Source of the DNA: Cavenderia fasciculata
Lineage: Eukaryota; Evosea; Eumycetozoa; Acytosteliales; Cavenderiaceae
Length of the DNA stretch: 64,000 nt
NCBI RefSeq assembly: GCF_000203815.1
Contig: NW_004457735.1
Span: 1,302,001-1,366,000, forward strand
Direction of reading: 5' to 3'
In this document: positions 23,822-35,482 of the stretch, in pieces
Numbering within the stretch: position 1 is the first letter of the stretch
Layout: every line of letters begins with the position of its first letter
Made by a program: the position numbers and the translations under genes
Notes under the pieces: model-generated
What the model was told of the DNA's origin: nothing
Databases searched by the model: none
Seen by the model: only the letters and a program-made list of their open reading frames with translations

Positions 23822-25505
23822 ATGGGAAAGATATATGATACATTAATCATTGGTTCAGGGGTCAGTGGATTGTACAGTGCAAAGTTACTAAAAGAGAAGG
23901 GATTCAGAGTAGCTGTACTCGAAGCAGACTCTATCGTCGGTGGCAGAACTAGACAAAACACAACATTTACTCAATGGCCTGTAGAGTTGGGTGGTGAAAT
24001 GATCCATGGTCAAGATACTCTCTACTATGAACTCGCTAAACAAAATGGTTGGGAAATATTTGAAGTAAGTAGAGACACATCTACATCTCTTTCCCCCTCA
24101 TCACTCTCTATTTTGATTACTAATATTATTTATTCAAATCTTTAGGTATTTGAAGAAGATTTATTTACATCGAAAAGAAAGAGTACCTATTTCTACCTTG
24201 GAAGGGAAAGAAAGTTGGTTGGGCCAGATCAAGTTGACAAGGACATGGAAAAGTTGTTTGGTGAATTAACCTCTCTATCAGAGGTACCTAATCCACCAAA
24301 GAATGAAAACCTATTACAACATCTTGTTAGTAGAGGTGTCCCCTTTAGAATGCTTGGTTTGGCTGATGCTGTCTATTCAAAGACTTGGGGTACCAACCTT
24401 GATAGAATTGGTTTAAAGGTAAAGAGAAAAAGAAAAGAGAATAGAGAAGAGGAAGAGGAGAGGGGAATGAATCAAATTTAAACTAACTAATGATTTGATT
24501 GATTGTTATTTAATTTCTTTCTTTTTAGCAAGCAGGAATTGAAGATAAAAAGTATCACAAGATACCAAAGAATTTCAAGTTACAAGGATCATCCAAAGTA
24601 TTGGTAGAATGGTTATCAAATGGATTGGATATACATACTAATAGTAAGGTGGTCATGATTGATTCATCTAATCAAGATTCATTGACTCGTGTAGAATTGC
24701 AAAATGGAGAGACTATTCTTGCTAAAAAGGTTATTGTCACTGTACCACTTGCCATTCTTAAGCGTGGTGATATCAAGTTTGAACCATCTCTACCAAAGGA
24801 GAAACAAGAGGCTATTCGTATCATGCAAATGGACGGTGGTATGAAGATTATTGCCAAGTTTAGTCACAAGTTTTGGACACATACAACCAGAGTATCTCCA
24901 GGCACCAATGTAGAGTTGGTATTGTGTGGTGACAGCACCGTACCACAAATCTGGATGGATGGTGCACCATGTCGTCATGTTCCCAAGGGAGAGCAACCAG
25001 AATACGTATGTGTTGGTTTCATCACTGGCGATCAAGCCATCTCCTTTGCTGCATTGTCAGAGAAACAACAAATCCGTGTCTTCCTCGAACAGTTGGATGC
25101 AATGTTTGGTGATGTCACCAACCAATTCACACCAGCCTCCAAATGCTACATTTCACACATTGTATTTGATTGGCAAAAGCAACCATTTGTAAGTGGTGCC
25201 TATGCATTCCCATGTACCATTCCAAAAGATTCTTTTATTGATTCTTCTCCAAATATCATTTTATCAAATGTAATTATACAGAATATATAAATATAGAACC
25301 AACCATTCATATATTGATTCAATATACCAACTAACTACATTGATTTATTAATTAATTTTAGAGTGTAAATAATAAATTATATTTTGGTGGAGAAGCAACA
25401 GCAATTGATTATGAAATGGGTACTATTAATGGTGCACTTCATACTGGTGTAAGAGTTGCCAAGCAAGTTGAATCTGATTTCAAGAATTTATTATCAAAGT
25501 TTTAA
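23822..25505 (+). CDS. FAD-dependent amine oxidase (polyamine/monoamine oxidase family)
   Basis: Exons 23822-24064, 24146-24418, 24529-25269 and 25362-25505, all phase 0, give 466 residues. The N-terminus has the dinucleotide-binding fold TLIIGSGVSGLYSAKLLKEK, then the acidic Glu of ADSIVGGR and GGRTRQ. The C-terminus has the second FAD motif YFGGEATAIDYEMGTINGAL. The central part (KFSHKFWTH, VCVGFITGDQA) fits the substrate domain of flavin amine oxidases. Such enzymes oxidise polyamines or monoamines to aldehyde, ammonia or amine, and H2O2. No signal peptide is seen, and there is no SWIRM or Tower insert, so it is not an LSD1-type demethylase. The gene ends 46 bp from the convergent alcohol oxidase. 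Confidence 0.88.
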
Positions 25506-25551
25506 ATAAATAAATAAATATTTAATTACAATTTTATTATTACTATTAATA

Positions 25552-28457
25552 TTATTCTTGAGTTCTTGAAATTGGTAGGTCTACAACGTTATTATTACTA
25601 ATATCGTTTTCACTTATTTCATATGTTATTTCAATCGATCCACCTCCTGCTACATCTCCACTATTTTTACGACCTGGCTTATTATTTAAAGGTGATGAAT
25701 TAGTGGTTGTAGTTGTACTTGTACTTGTTGTAGTAGTACTGGTTGTTGCAATATCTGTTGTATTAATATTCATATTCATATTATTATTCGTAGTATTATT
25801 AATTTTAGCAATATTATCTTTTGATGGTGGTGGATATAATTTAAGAATAGATTGTGCAATTTGATAAGATACAGCATAAATGGTAATCATTGGATTGACA
25901 CCAACTGCAGATGGAAGTACTGATCCATCAGCAATAAACAATTTCTTCATATCCCATGATTCTCCATTTTCATTGACCACTGAATTATTTTTATTTGATC
26001 CCATTCTACAACTTCCCATTTGATGTGCACTTAATACTGCTTGTTTATTTGGCTAACAAAATAAATAAATAAATAAATGTTTTAGTATTAAAATATTTAA
26101 TAATTATTAAATTATATTATTTACCTTATATTTTGTTGATTTCAAATTTTTAATATATGATTCAAGATTTTCACTATCTACAATAGTTGTACCTGCAATG
26201 GGAACACTAAATTTCTTGGCACCGGCAGCTACCAATGCTCGGATGGCTCCTTCAACACCTGGAAGGAGGTTTTTATAATCTTCGTCGGAAAGATTATAGA
26301 CAATCTTTGGTGATCGGTGATCCTTGTCCAGTTTGATTTTGCCTGGGTTCTTGTCACGTAGGATGGGAATGATACAAGACCAAGTCTTGACGTTGTAGAG
26401 ATGCTCTTTGAGCATAGAAGACGAGTCCCAGAGATAGCTGACAATCATAGACACGACACCAAGATGGGCGTTGGGTGTTTCGAGGATGGTACCGTATTTG
26501 CCTTGGAACTCTCGCGAGATGACCGACATGGGAACACCCTTCCAAATTTCGACGGCTTCCTTTTCAAAAATACCGACCGCTGGAAGGACTGGGTGAAGAT
26601 AGAGTGTCTTTCCGATATTTGGATTGGAAAGACCTGATCGCAATAGGAGAGCGGGTGTGTGAATGGCGCCGGCCGAGCTGACGATAATATCGCATTTAAT
26701 AAACACTCTGTGACGTTCGCCATCGGGGTGTGTGACAATGGCGACGACACCGTGTGCTGTGGGTGAGGTTGGCACTTGTCCACCCTTGGGGACGGTGCTT
26801 GTAATCTCCATCGCTTCGCAATGGACGATAATCTTGGCGCCATTGAGACACGCGTCTTCGAGATAGGTAATCATTGAACTCTGCTTGGAACGTGATCTGC
26901 ATCCCATCGAGCAGTACCCACACTGACTCGTATCACATCCCTTTACGTTACGAGCAATGACGTCGCTGTCATAGTTTAGCTCGTCAAGTGCGCGTTGAAG
27001 AATATCGTTTGGTTTGTTGTGTACACTTTCATTCTTGTTGACGTTTAATCGCGCAGACACCTTGTCCAATGCATCGTTGAAACTTATCTTTTCAAATGTG
27101 TTGGGACAGTCTTTACGCCAATCGTCGAGTACGTGTTCGGGCGTCTTAATGGAAGCCGCCCAGTTGACCGTCGTCCCACCTCCCACGCAGCTGCCAGCCA
27201 ACACATTGACACTAATGTCCTCTGACACGAGCGATGCAGCTTGTTCGTACAGCAGCGGATATGCCTCTGCCTCTTTCCAAGTCATAGCATTGGGTGACAG
27301 ATACGACCCCTTTTCAAGGATAATCACATTGTATCCAGCCTCGGCCAAGATAGCCGCTGTCACACCACCTCCAGCACCGCTGCCAATCACCACCACATCG
27401 GTCTTTAGCGACTGCTCGCTGCTTATATTAATAAATGACAATCTCTCCTTTGTCGGGATCTGCTCGGGTGGTGGAGGAAGTGGATAATCCAACAACTCCC
27501 AGTTTGGATTAACGCCATTCGAGTTGAGAGACATTAAAAAGAGAGAACATGTCAATGGCGCAACCGCACGGTATGCCTGTCTCCTCAATGGATTGACAGA
27601 CGTCTTCATCATTGCCAATATCTTTTGTCTCTTTTCAAATGACAGACTTGTAAAACTAGAAAATGTACCAGTTAAAATAAAGCCCGGTCCACTCGAAGAC
27701 ATTAAATACAATAGTTTCTTTAAATCATCTATTTGTGTTCTAGTTTTTGATACAACCAATCTAAGGAATAATGTTGGTATATCTAAATCTGATGCTTTTC
27801 TAAAATAAAATAAGAAGAAGAAGAAGTTAGTATAATCAATGTAGGTTGTTTGGATTAAAATGTATGTATGTGGTACCTCGAAAAGTATTCTTTTGCCAAC
27901 GTCAGTTTTCTTTGGTCATTTGGATCGATTGAATTGATGATTGCTTCGATATCGTCGTCGCTCCCTATAATACTATCACAGATAATAGATAGAGTATTAT
28001 ACTCTTTCATTGTGAATATACCTCCTGATTCCATATGGAGATGTGAAGTTGTTGGATTCTTGGGTAAAGTATTGGTCGTCCTAGCATCATCTAGTTGGTG
28101 TTGGCTTGCTAAATCAACTGTATTCATATGATTTATATTATTATCGCCATTACTATATTGTTGTTTCTGTTGTTGTAGTTGTTGTTGTTGTAGTTGTTGT
28201 GTAGCAACCTCTGATACAGGAGTATCACTCATTTTAAAGAGTATAATAAAAATACAAACTATAAATAGAAATGTACCAAGTAACAATGTAACTAGTGGTA
28301 CTATTGGTTGATTCTCAAATGATGTCGATGAGGATGATGTTGATATAGATACTGATAAAGATGATGATAATGAAGAGATAAAGTGGTTGATGGTAGAAAT
28401 GATAGAACTATTATTATTATTATTATTACTACTGTAAATATCAAACAATAAATTCAT
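25552..28457 (-). CDS. FAD-dependent long-chain fatty alcohol oxidase (GMC family)
   Basis: Minus-strand exons 28457-27877, 27799-26125 and 26052-25552 give 918 residues. A membrane helix ([20 protein letters not shown]) lies near residue 60. The FAD motif [20 protein letters not shown] is near residue 330, followed by the family's Cys-rich segment [13 protein letters not shown]. The GMC C-terminus carries the active-site His (H762 in [11 protein letters not shown]) and [20 protein letters not shown]. Long-chain alcohol oxidases of this type oxidise fatty alcohols to aldehydes, releasing H2O2, in microsomal or peroxisomal membranes. The C-terminus beyond the GMC fold is a Thr/Asn-rich extension. 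The exon around 26200-27500 is clearly richer in GC than its flanks, as for other conserved exons here. Confidence 0.9.
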
Positions 28458-29323
28458 ATGTGATTGTTATTGTATTGTTATTATATTTGTATTTGTATTG
28501 TATTTGTGCTGTATTGTTGTTGTAGTAAAGGTGTCGGAGCAATAAAAGTTAATTAAATTAAAGAAACGGGACCGTTGGTTGGTTGAGTGAACAAGGATCC
28601 TTTCTAGAATTTGAAAAAATCTATTTTCTACTTGTCCAAAAATAAATAAATAAATAAAGTTAGCAATATAATAATAAATTATCCTATCTTTTCATAAATA
28701 AAAAATAGATAAATGTATTATCCAATATTTTAATGACCGGTCATTAAAATGTAATATTGATAGAGTTTGAAGAAAAAGTATTTAATTTAATAATTCGATT
28801 AAAGTGCCAAGCTAATGATTGACAATATATTTTTATAAATATATTTTTATTTATTTAAATTGTCGAATTTATCTATCTTGAGATGAATTCAATTAAATGA
28901 TTCTAGATTATTCGAAGATTTATAAAGCTTACCCTAAATGCAAACCCCTTCGCCACCACAATATTATAATATAAAAAAAAAATAATAAAATCATCAAACA
29001 TTGTGATTGTGTGACTTTTGTTTATTTATTTGTTTTTCTTATCTTTGTTTATCTATCTTGTCTATCTATTATCTATTTATTCATTTGTATATATCATATC
29101 TATCATCAATCAATATTAATATTGTATCATTAAAAAGAAAGAAAGTAATACTACTTATCAACAAACTACGACAACTACAATCTAGATAATCAAACAAATA
29201 TCATCGATCACAAGAAAGAAAGAAAGAAAGATACTATTTTGATGAAAGGAGGTTGTTCAACTTTTATTCATTGTCGATAACACATAACCCTATCATCATC
29301 TAAAAGATAGAAAAGAGAGAAAG
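28458..29323. other. divergent intergenic region with long palindrome
   Basis: This separates the alcohol oxidase (minus) and the NEK kinase (plus). A perfect 24-base palindrome sits at 28727-28750. The NEK leader (29100-29323) is AT-rich with GAAA repeats at 29212-29230. No gene seen. Confidence 0.6.
28727..28750. repeat. perfect 24-base palindrome
   Basis: Half-site ATTTTAATGACC is followed at once by its exact complement, with centre CCGG. Outer CAAT/ATTG bases extend the symmetry with a small offset. It lies roughly 280 bp from one start and 570 bp from the other, so it may be a dimeric-factor site or cruciform. Confidence 0.7.
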
Positions 29324-30857
29324 ATGGATAAATATACAACTGTCAAACAATTGGGTAGTGGATCTTATGGAGATGTGTTTCTTGTCAAGAATAGTATAGA
29401 CAATAAGCAATATGTAATGAAAAAGATATTCTTAAAGGACAAGGAAGACTTTGACAACAAGACAAGAGCTCTAGACACTATATCAGAGGTCAAACTACTC
29501 TCTAATCTTCGACATCCAAACATTGTCGAATTCTATGAATCTTTTCAATCAGACAACCAACATATATGCATCATCATGGCCTATTGTGAAGGTGGTGATC
29601 TATTTTCAACTTTAAAAGCTAGAAACAAAGAGTATCTAGAGGAAAAGGTAAGAAGTCATTAGTTATACTTTTGGTATTATCAATAACCTATCACATATGA
29701 CTGACAGAGATTTGACTTGCGTCTATTATTATTTATAGCAAATTCTTGATTGGTTTATTCAAATTGCATTGGCACTATTATATATGCATCAACAAAAAGT
29801 AATACATCGAGATTTAAAGACACAGAATGTATTTCTAACTAAGAGGAATATAGTAAAGATTGGTGATTTTGGAATTAGTAGAGTTTTGAGTAGTTCGATG
29901 GATCTCGCTAAAACAATGATTGGTACTCCTTATTATATGAGTATGCTAATAATACAATGAAATATCATAGTGTTGATCTCTAATCTATTCTCTCTTTCTT
30001 TTTTTTAGGTCCAGAGGTATTTGAAAATAAATCATATGATTATAAATCAGATGTTTGGTCATTGGGATGTTGTTTGTATGAAATGATAATGTTAAAACAT
30101 GCATTTGATGCAAAGGAAATGCCAGCTTTAATATATCAGGTGTTAAAAGGTAACCCCGTACCGATTGTACAACAATACTCTGATAATCTTCGTCACCTAG
30201 TGTCGATATTGTTGGAAAAGAATCCTGCACAACGACCTTCGATTGCAGATATATTTCAAATGCCATTTATCAGAACTCATATGGAAAATGCTTTAAAATC
30301 ATCATTTAAATCAAAGTCTCCTCCAACCTCTTCACCTCCAATATCATCTCCAAGTATGATAGGTAAACAACAAATATCATTTAGAGGTTTAATTAATTCA
30401 AAAGAACAACAACAACAACAGGCAAATAGACAACAACAGCAGGCAATAGAATCACCTCAACTACCACAATTACCTCAAATTCAAGATAATAGTGGAGGTA
30501 GCGGAAGGCCAAAAAGAAATAGTTTAAAGTTATCATCTTCAAAAATTAATCATCAACATCAACAACACCAACAACATCAACACCAACAACAACAACAACA
30601 ACTATCACCTCAATTAAATAATAATAATAATAATAATTTGGATTCATCATCAGTTTTATTGGATCAACCTACACCTCCGTCACCAAAAAAGGATGGGTCT
30701 TTGCGACGAAGTAGACATGGTCAACAACATTATAATGTTGATCAAAATAGTAACCATCAAGAAGATCATCATATTAGTAATATTCCAAATATTAATATAA
30801 ATAATAGTAATGGGAAAATACCTTTGGAACAATTCCAACAAATTAGTATAGAAGATA

Positions 30858-30893
<36 letters not shown>

Positions 30894-32080
30894 GTGAATT
30901 GGAAGAAGATGATGATTTAATATTATCAATGGATACAGCTACTGGTAATAATATAAATAGATATTGTAAATACATAAATAATAATAGTAATAATAGTAAT
31001 AATAGTAATAATAGTAATAATAGTAATAATAGTAATAATAGTAATAATAATCAAAATCAACAACAACAAAATAATTATTATAGTAATTATTTTAATAATT
31101 ATTTAAATAATAGTAGTAATGGTAATTTAAATTTAAATTATATGATACAAAATGGTGGTGGACCGATTGGATCATCATTTAGAGAATGGCATCCAAGACC
31201 AAAGACTGCATCCTCTTCATCTGCTCTTGAACAAGAAAGAGAGAGAGACATGCAACCTTCAACCAATCTTTTCAGTCAACTAAAGGGACGTAGAGGTTCA
31301 CTTGGATATGATCAACCAACTAGTTTTAGTCATGGAAATCTATTAAACATTGAAAAGGAAAGAAAGTTTTTAAAGGATTTAAAATCAAATAATAATAGTA
31401 ATAGTAGTCCAAGTATTGGTAATAATAATAATAATAATAATAACCCAAATAACAACAATCCAGAAGGGATGAGAATATGGGAAAGAAGATTTATTAAATC
31501 GCCTGTTATATCCCAAGAATCACCAGAATTGGATGGGTATAATAATAACAACTATAATAATAATAATAATAATTTAGTGATTGGAGGTGGAAGAACCAAT
31601 AGAAGTAGTAGTAATGGTGGAGATCCATATCTATATGAACCAACTACACCACCAGTCATATTTGATCTTCCAGCAAGACCAAAAACAAGTAATGGATTTA
31701 ATAGTGGTAATTCCAATAGTGCACCAGCCTATTCGGGAGGATCATTGTTTAATCTAATGTCATCTTCATCTCAATCTACACCTTCCTCTTTATCAGAGGT
31801 AGATATTGATTCGCCTGTAACCAATATTGTACATCATAATCATCATCCCTATAATAATAATCAAAATAATCATAGTAATAATAATTATAGTAATAACTAT
31901 CAACTACAACCTCCACAACAACAATACCATCATCACCATCAACATCATTTTAATTCATTAAAACTTAGTGTGAGTAGCCCTCAGTTGCCATACTATGAGA
32001 AACAAATGGTTAGGGAATTTAAAGAAACTCATTCCAAGCGTATGGAAGATCAACAAGACTCTGATCAAGTTATTCATTGA
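29324..32080 (+). CDS. NEK-family protein kinase with long Asn-rich tail
   Basis: Exons 29324-29647, 29739-29940 and 30009-32080 give 865 residues. The kinase domain opens the protein: [19 protein letters not shown] (Gly loop), MKKIF (Lys), [20 protein letters not shown] (DFG) and [23 protein letters not shown] and the HRDLKTQN form fit the NIMA-related (NEK) family. All catalytic residues are present, so it should be active. The last ~580 residues are low complexity (Asn, Ser, Gln, with AATAGT repeats at about 30975-31047), interrupted by short conserved-looking basic motifs ([27 protein letters not shown]) that could be phosphosites. Roles in cilia do not apply in dictyostelids, so mitotic or centrosomal work is the likelier inference. 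Confidence 0.9.
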
Positions 32081-32339
32081 CAACAAATAATAATATTATT
32101 ATTATTTTCTCTGGATTAATTGAATTAACCCAACAACAATATATACTAATAGCACATTATAAAAATAATTAATAAATTATAACTTTATTTATTATATTAT
32201 TTCTCCTCAAAAACAAGTATTTGTTCCCCAAAAAAAAACTATTTTCATCTTTTTTCGTGTTTGTAGTGACTTCATCATCAATTTAAAAGATATTCGTGTA
32301 TAGAAACAAAGTAAAAAATATATAGATAGATAAGATAGA

Positions 32340-32917
32340 ATGTCTAATCCACAAGCACAACTTCAAGTATTACAAGAACAATTAATAAAGGCTCGTGATG
32401 AGTTTCAAAAGCAAGAAAAAGGTAGATAGATAGGATTGAACGATGAATAGAAGAATGATTATAATGAAACAAAGAGGCATGCCTCTTTCTAACAAGGATC
32501 AATATAATATACATGTAGAGATTCAAAAGATACAACAAGCTAGAGCAACATTATTAACACAACAAAATGAAAATGAAATGGTAAAGAAAGAGTTTGATCT
32601 ATTAGAAAAGGATGCCAATATATTCAAGTTGATCGGACCTGTATTATTTAAACAATCAAAAGAAGAAGCTGAAACTACTATCAATGCTAGATTAGACCTT
32701 ATTTCAAAGAATCTGTAAATATACAAACTAGATAGAAATATAATAGATATATTAACAATTGATGATGCATCAATATATATTTAGTAAACAAGTTGAATCA
32801 AATTATAAAGATGTAGAAAAGAAAGCATTGGATCAACGTACAAAGATCTTTGAAACACAAGGAAAGATGAGATCTATAATGCAACCTCAACAACCTCAAC
32901 AACCACAACAACAATAA
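32340..32917 (+). CDS. pfdn6: prefoldin subunit 6 (beta-type)
   Basis: Exons 32340-32421, 32519-32714 and 32785-32917 join in frame (phases 1 and 2) to 136 residues. Two heptad coiled coils (LQVLQEQLIKARDEFQKQEK and VESNYKDVEKKALDQRTKIF) flank a beta-hairpin core with the family signature ANIFKLIGPVLFKQSKEEAE. This matches PFDN6/HKE2, one of the beta subunits of the hexameric prefoldin that passes unfolded actin and tubulin to CCT/TRiC. A short Pro/Gln tail is added. Length is slightly above the usual ~125-130. Confidence 0.9.
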
Positions 32918-33087
32918 TCAACCACCAATACATAATATATAATCTATTTTTTAAAAGAAAGAAAGAAAGACATTTCATTGGTGATGACTATGATATAATG
33001 ATTAATTGATATTTGATGGATGGAACATTTGGATTTATAATATAATATAGATAGGTAGATAGATAGATATACTCTTCTCTCTCTTGT

Positions 33088-34828
33088 TTATTCTAAATCA
33101 ACTTTAATTGATTTATCAAGGATTGAAAATTGTTCAAAGAATTTCTGAATCAATTGGAAACCATAGGTGATATCGACAACACCGCAAGTCTCTCTGATAC
33201 TGTGCATACTAAGTTGTGGATTGCCAATGTCGACGGTACGGATACCGTAGGAACCCGAGATGATGGGACCGATGGTGGAACCGCATGGCGAGTCGTTCTT
33301 GACGAGGAACTCTTGGACGGGGATACCGTTGCGCTTGGCCAACTCGAGGATGGTGAATGAGGTGGGACCAGTGGTAGCGTAACGGAGATTGGCATTGTAC
33401 TTGATGACGGGACCCTTGTTGAGTTGTGGGCGATGGAGTGGTTCGTGGTGACCAGAGTAGTTGGGGTGGATGGCGTGGGCCATGTCGGCCGAGACGAGGA
33501 ACGAACGACGCAACGACAAGTCGACGATCGTGTTGATGTCTTTGCCAGCTGGTACAAAGCAGTGGTTGACACGGGTGATAGTATCGGTGATGAGTGGGGC
33601 ACAGGCACCTTGAGGCGAGCTCGATCCAACCTCTTCATTGTCAAAGAGGACGACTGACAAGACCGACTCTTCTTGCTTGATGTGTTCGTCAGAGACACGC
33701 AACAAACCTTCGATCGAGCAATACGACATGCACAAGTTATCCAAACGTGGCGAAAAGATGTATTCTTGGAGTGCACCACCGATGGCGGCTGGTTGAGTAT
33801 CACAAATCGACAGGTCAAAGTTTTGAATATCATTGACTGAGCAGTGCAACTCTTTAGCGAGAATATCGAGGAGGATGGGATGATGCTTCTTGTTCTCGTA
33901 GTTTTCACCGTCGCCGTTGGTCAACTTGGCGTTGATCTGACTGGCAAGGATGGGTACAATATGGTTTTGTGCGTTGTATTTGAAGCCGTCCGAGTTGACA
34001 CTACGGTCCAAATGGATGGCCAACGATGGAATACGCAAGATTGGACGCTTGACATGCACCAACTTTGACTCAAAGCTGCCATCGGCACCCTTGATAATGA
34101 CACGACCGGCCACAGTCAAATCTCTATCAAACCAAGTGTACCAAAGACCACCACCATACGTCTCTACACCAACTTGTAAATAACCAGCACTCTCAACATT
34201 TGATACTGGACGTACCTTTAAATTTGGACTATCAGTATGAGCTGCTGCAATATTAAATCCATTTCCTCCATTCTACAAATATAACAAACAAATAAATAAA
34301 TAAATAAATAAATAAATATTGATTATGTATAATATTATATTATATACATACAAACTTTCCACCAACAATAAATGCAGATACACATGATTGATTTCTGGTA
34401 AAGAAGTATTTTCCGTTTGGTTTAATATCCCATTCTTGCTTTTCAGACAATTGAATGAAACCCTTTTGCTTGAGCATCTCTGCTACTTGAGAAGTGGCAT
34501 GATAAGGAGATGGAGCACTATCGATAAAATTGACAAATTGTCTTGCTTGTGGAATGAATGGATCCATCTTTTCTTGTAGTGCTTTGATAGTTGTTGTTGT
34601 TGTAGTTTTAGTACTGCTGTTTGATTTAAATCGAAGATTATTATTATTTAATAATCTATCTTGAAGTAATAATGAACTTGTTGTTTTGTTATTACTTGTG
34701 GTGTTGTAGTTGTTGTTGTTGATAACAAATGAGGAAGATATGAATCGGTATGAAGAGATACTGTTGCTTGTACTACTACTACTGCTAATTAATCTATAAA
34801 CACTATGACGAGAGTGCTTTAACATCAA
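33088..34828 (-). CDS. dnpep: aspartyl aminopeptidase (M18) with N-terminal extension
   Basis: Minus-strand exons 34828-34352 and 34272-33088 give 553 residues. The M18 fold starts at Met88 (MDPFIPQARQFVNFIDSAPS). Metal and active-site motifs are present: AAAHTDSPNLKV, FDNEEVGSSSPQGA, ADMAHAIHPNYSGHHEP and CGSTIGPI. The enzyme removes N-terminal Asp/Glu as a tetrahedral metallo-oligomer, normally in the cytosol. The first 87 residues are extra: Arg/Ser/Asn/Thr-rich with almost no acidic residues (MMLKHSRHSVYRLI), like a mitochondrial presequence. Starting at Met88 would give the usual cytosolic length, so two products are possible. Confidence 0.93.
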
Positions 34829-35482
34829 AAGAAGAAGAATAAGAAGAAGAAGAAATGTGGATTCGAGTTTGAATTGTCAACTTGAAGGAAAACCATCTGA
34901 TCATGCTACCCCACAATTAAAATTAATTTTTTTTTACTTTCATCTACTTTGGGATGAATGAACTTCCTTCATAATTAGAATTCCTTCATTATTAAATTTA
35001 CATCACCCTTCGACCTTCGATTATCAAAGGTTGGTAACTCTCTCTTTTATTAGCAACCTTCTTTTGTAACAATCAAATTTCATTGGTCAACCATACCCCA
35101 ATCTCGCAAACCAAGAGGGTGGTGATCTGAAGAGTGATAGATCAATGAAATTTCACTCTAAATCTGATTATTGGGTTTAATTTTGGTTAGTGCCTTTTCT
35201 TATTGTCTATCCCTCTCTCTCTCTCTCTACCACAGTCACTAATACCATAACATTCTTGTGAACATATATTATACTCATAGTATCACTCACTACTTTAACT
35301 TTAGCTTTAGTAAGAGATAATAGTTGTATAAGAGATTAAAGATAAATATAATTATTAATAGATACATAATAGATAAATTGAGGGAGAGAGAGTAATAATA
35401 CTTTTAATTAAAAGTAATTTGCAAGACTACTACTACTAAGGGTTGTTGATTTAGGACCTATCTATCACAACCCAACTCAAAG
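34829..35482. other. divergent intergenic region with inverted repeat
   Basis: Upstream of both dnpep (minus) and the RdRP gene (plus). An 11-bp inverted repeat (AAATTTCATTG at 35075 and its complement at 35143-35153) encloses 57 less AT-rich bases. A TC/CT run is at 35211-35230. No coding signal seen. Confidence 0.5.

Noticed and set aside
33150-33908. 252-codon minus-strand ORF
   Set aside because: Alternative frame of the GC-rich aspartyl aminopeptidase exon; composition is Ser/Pro/Thr noise.
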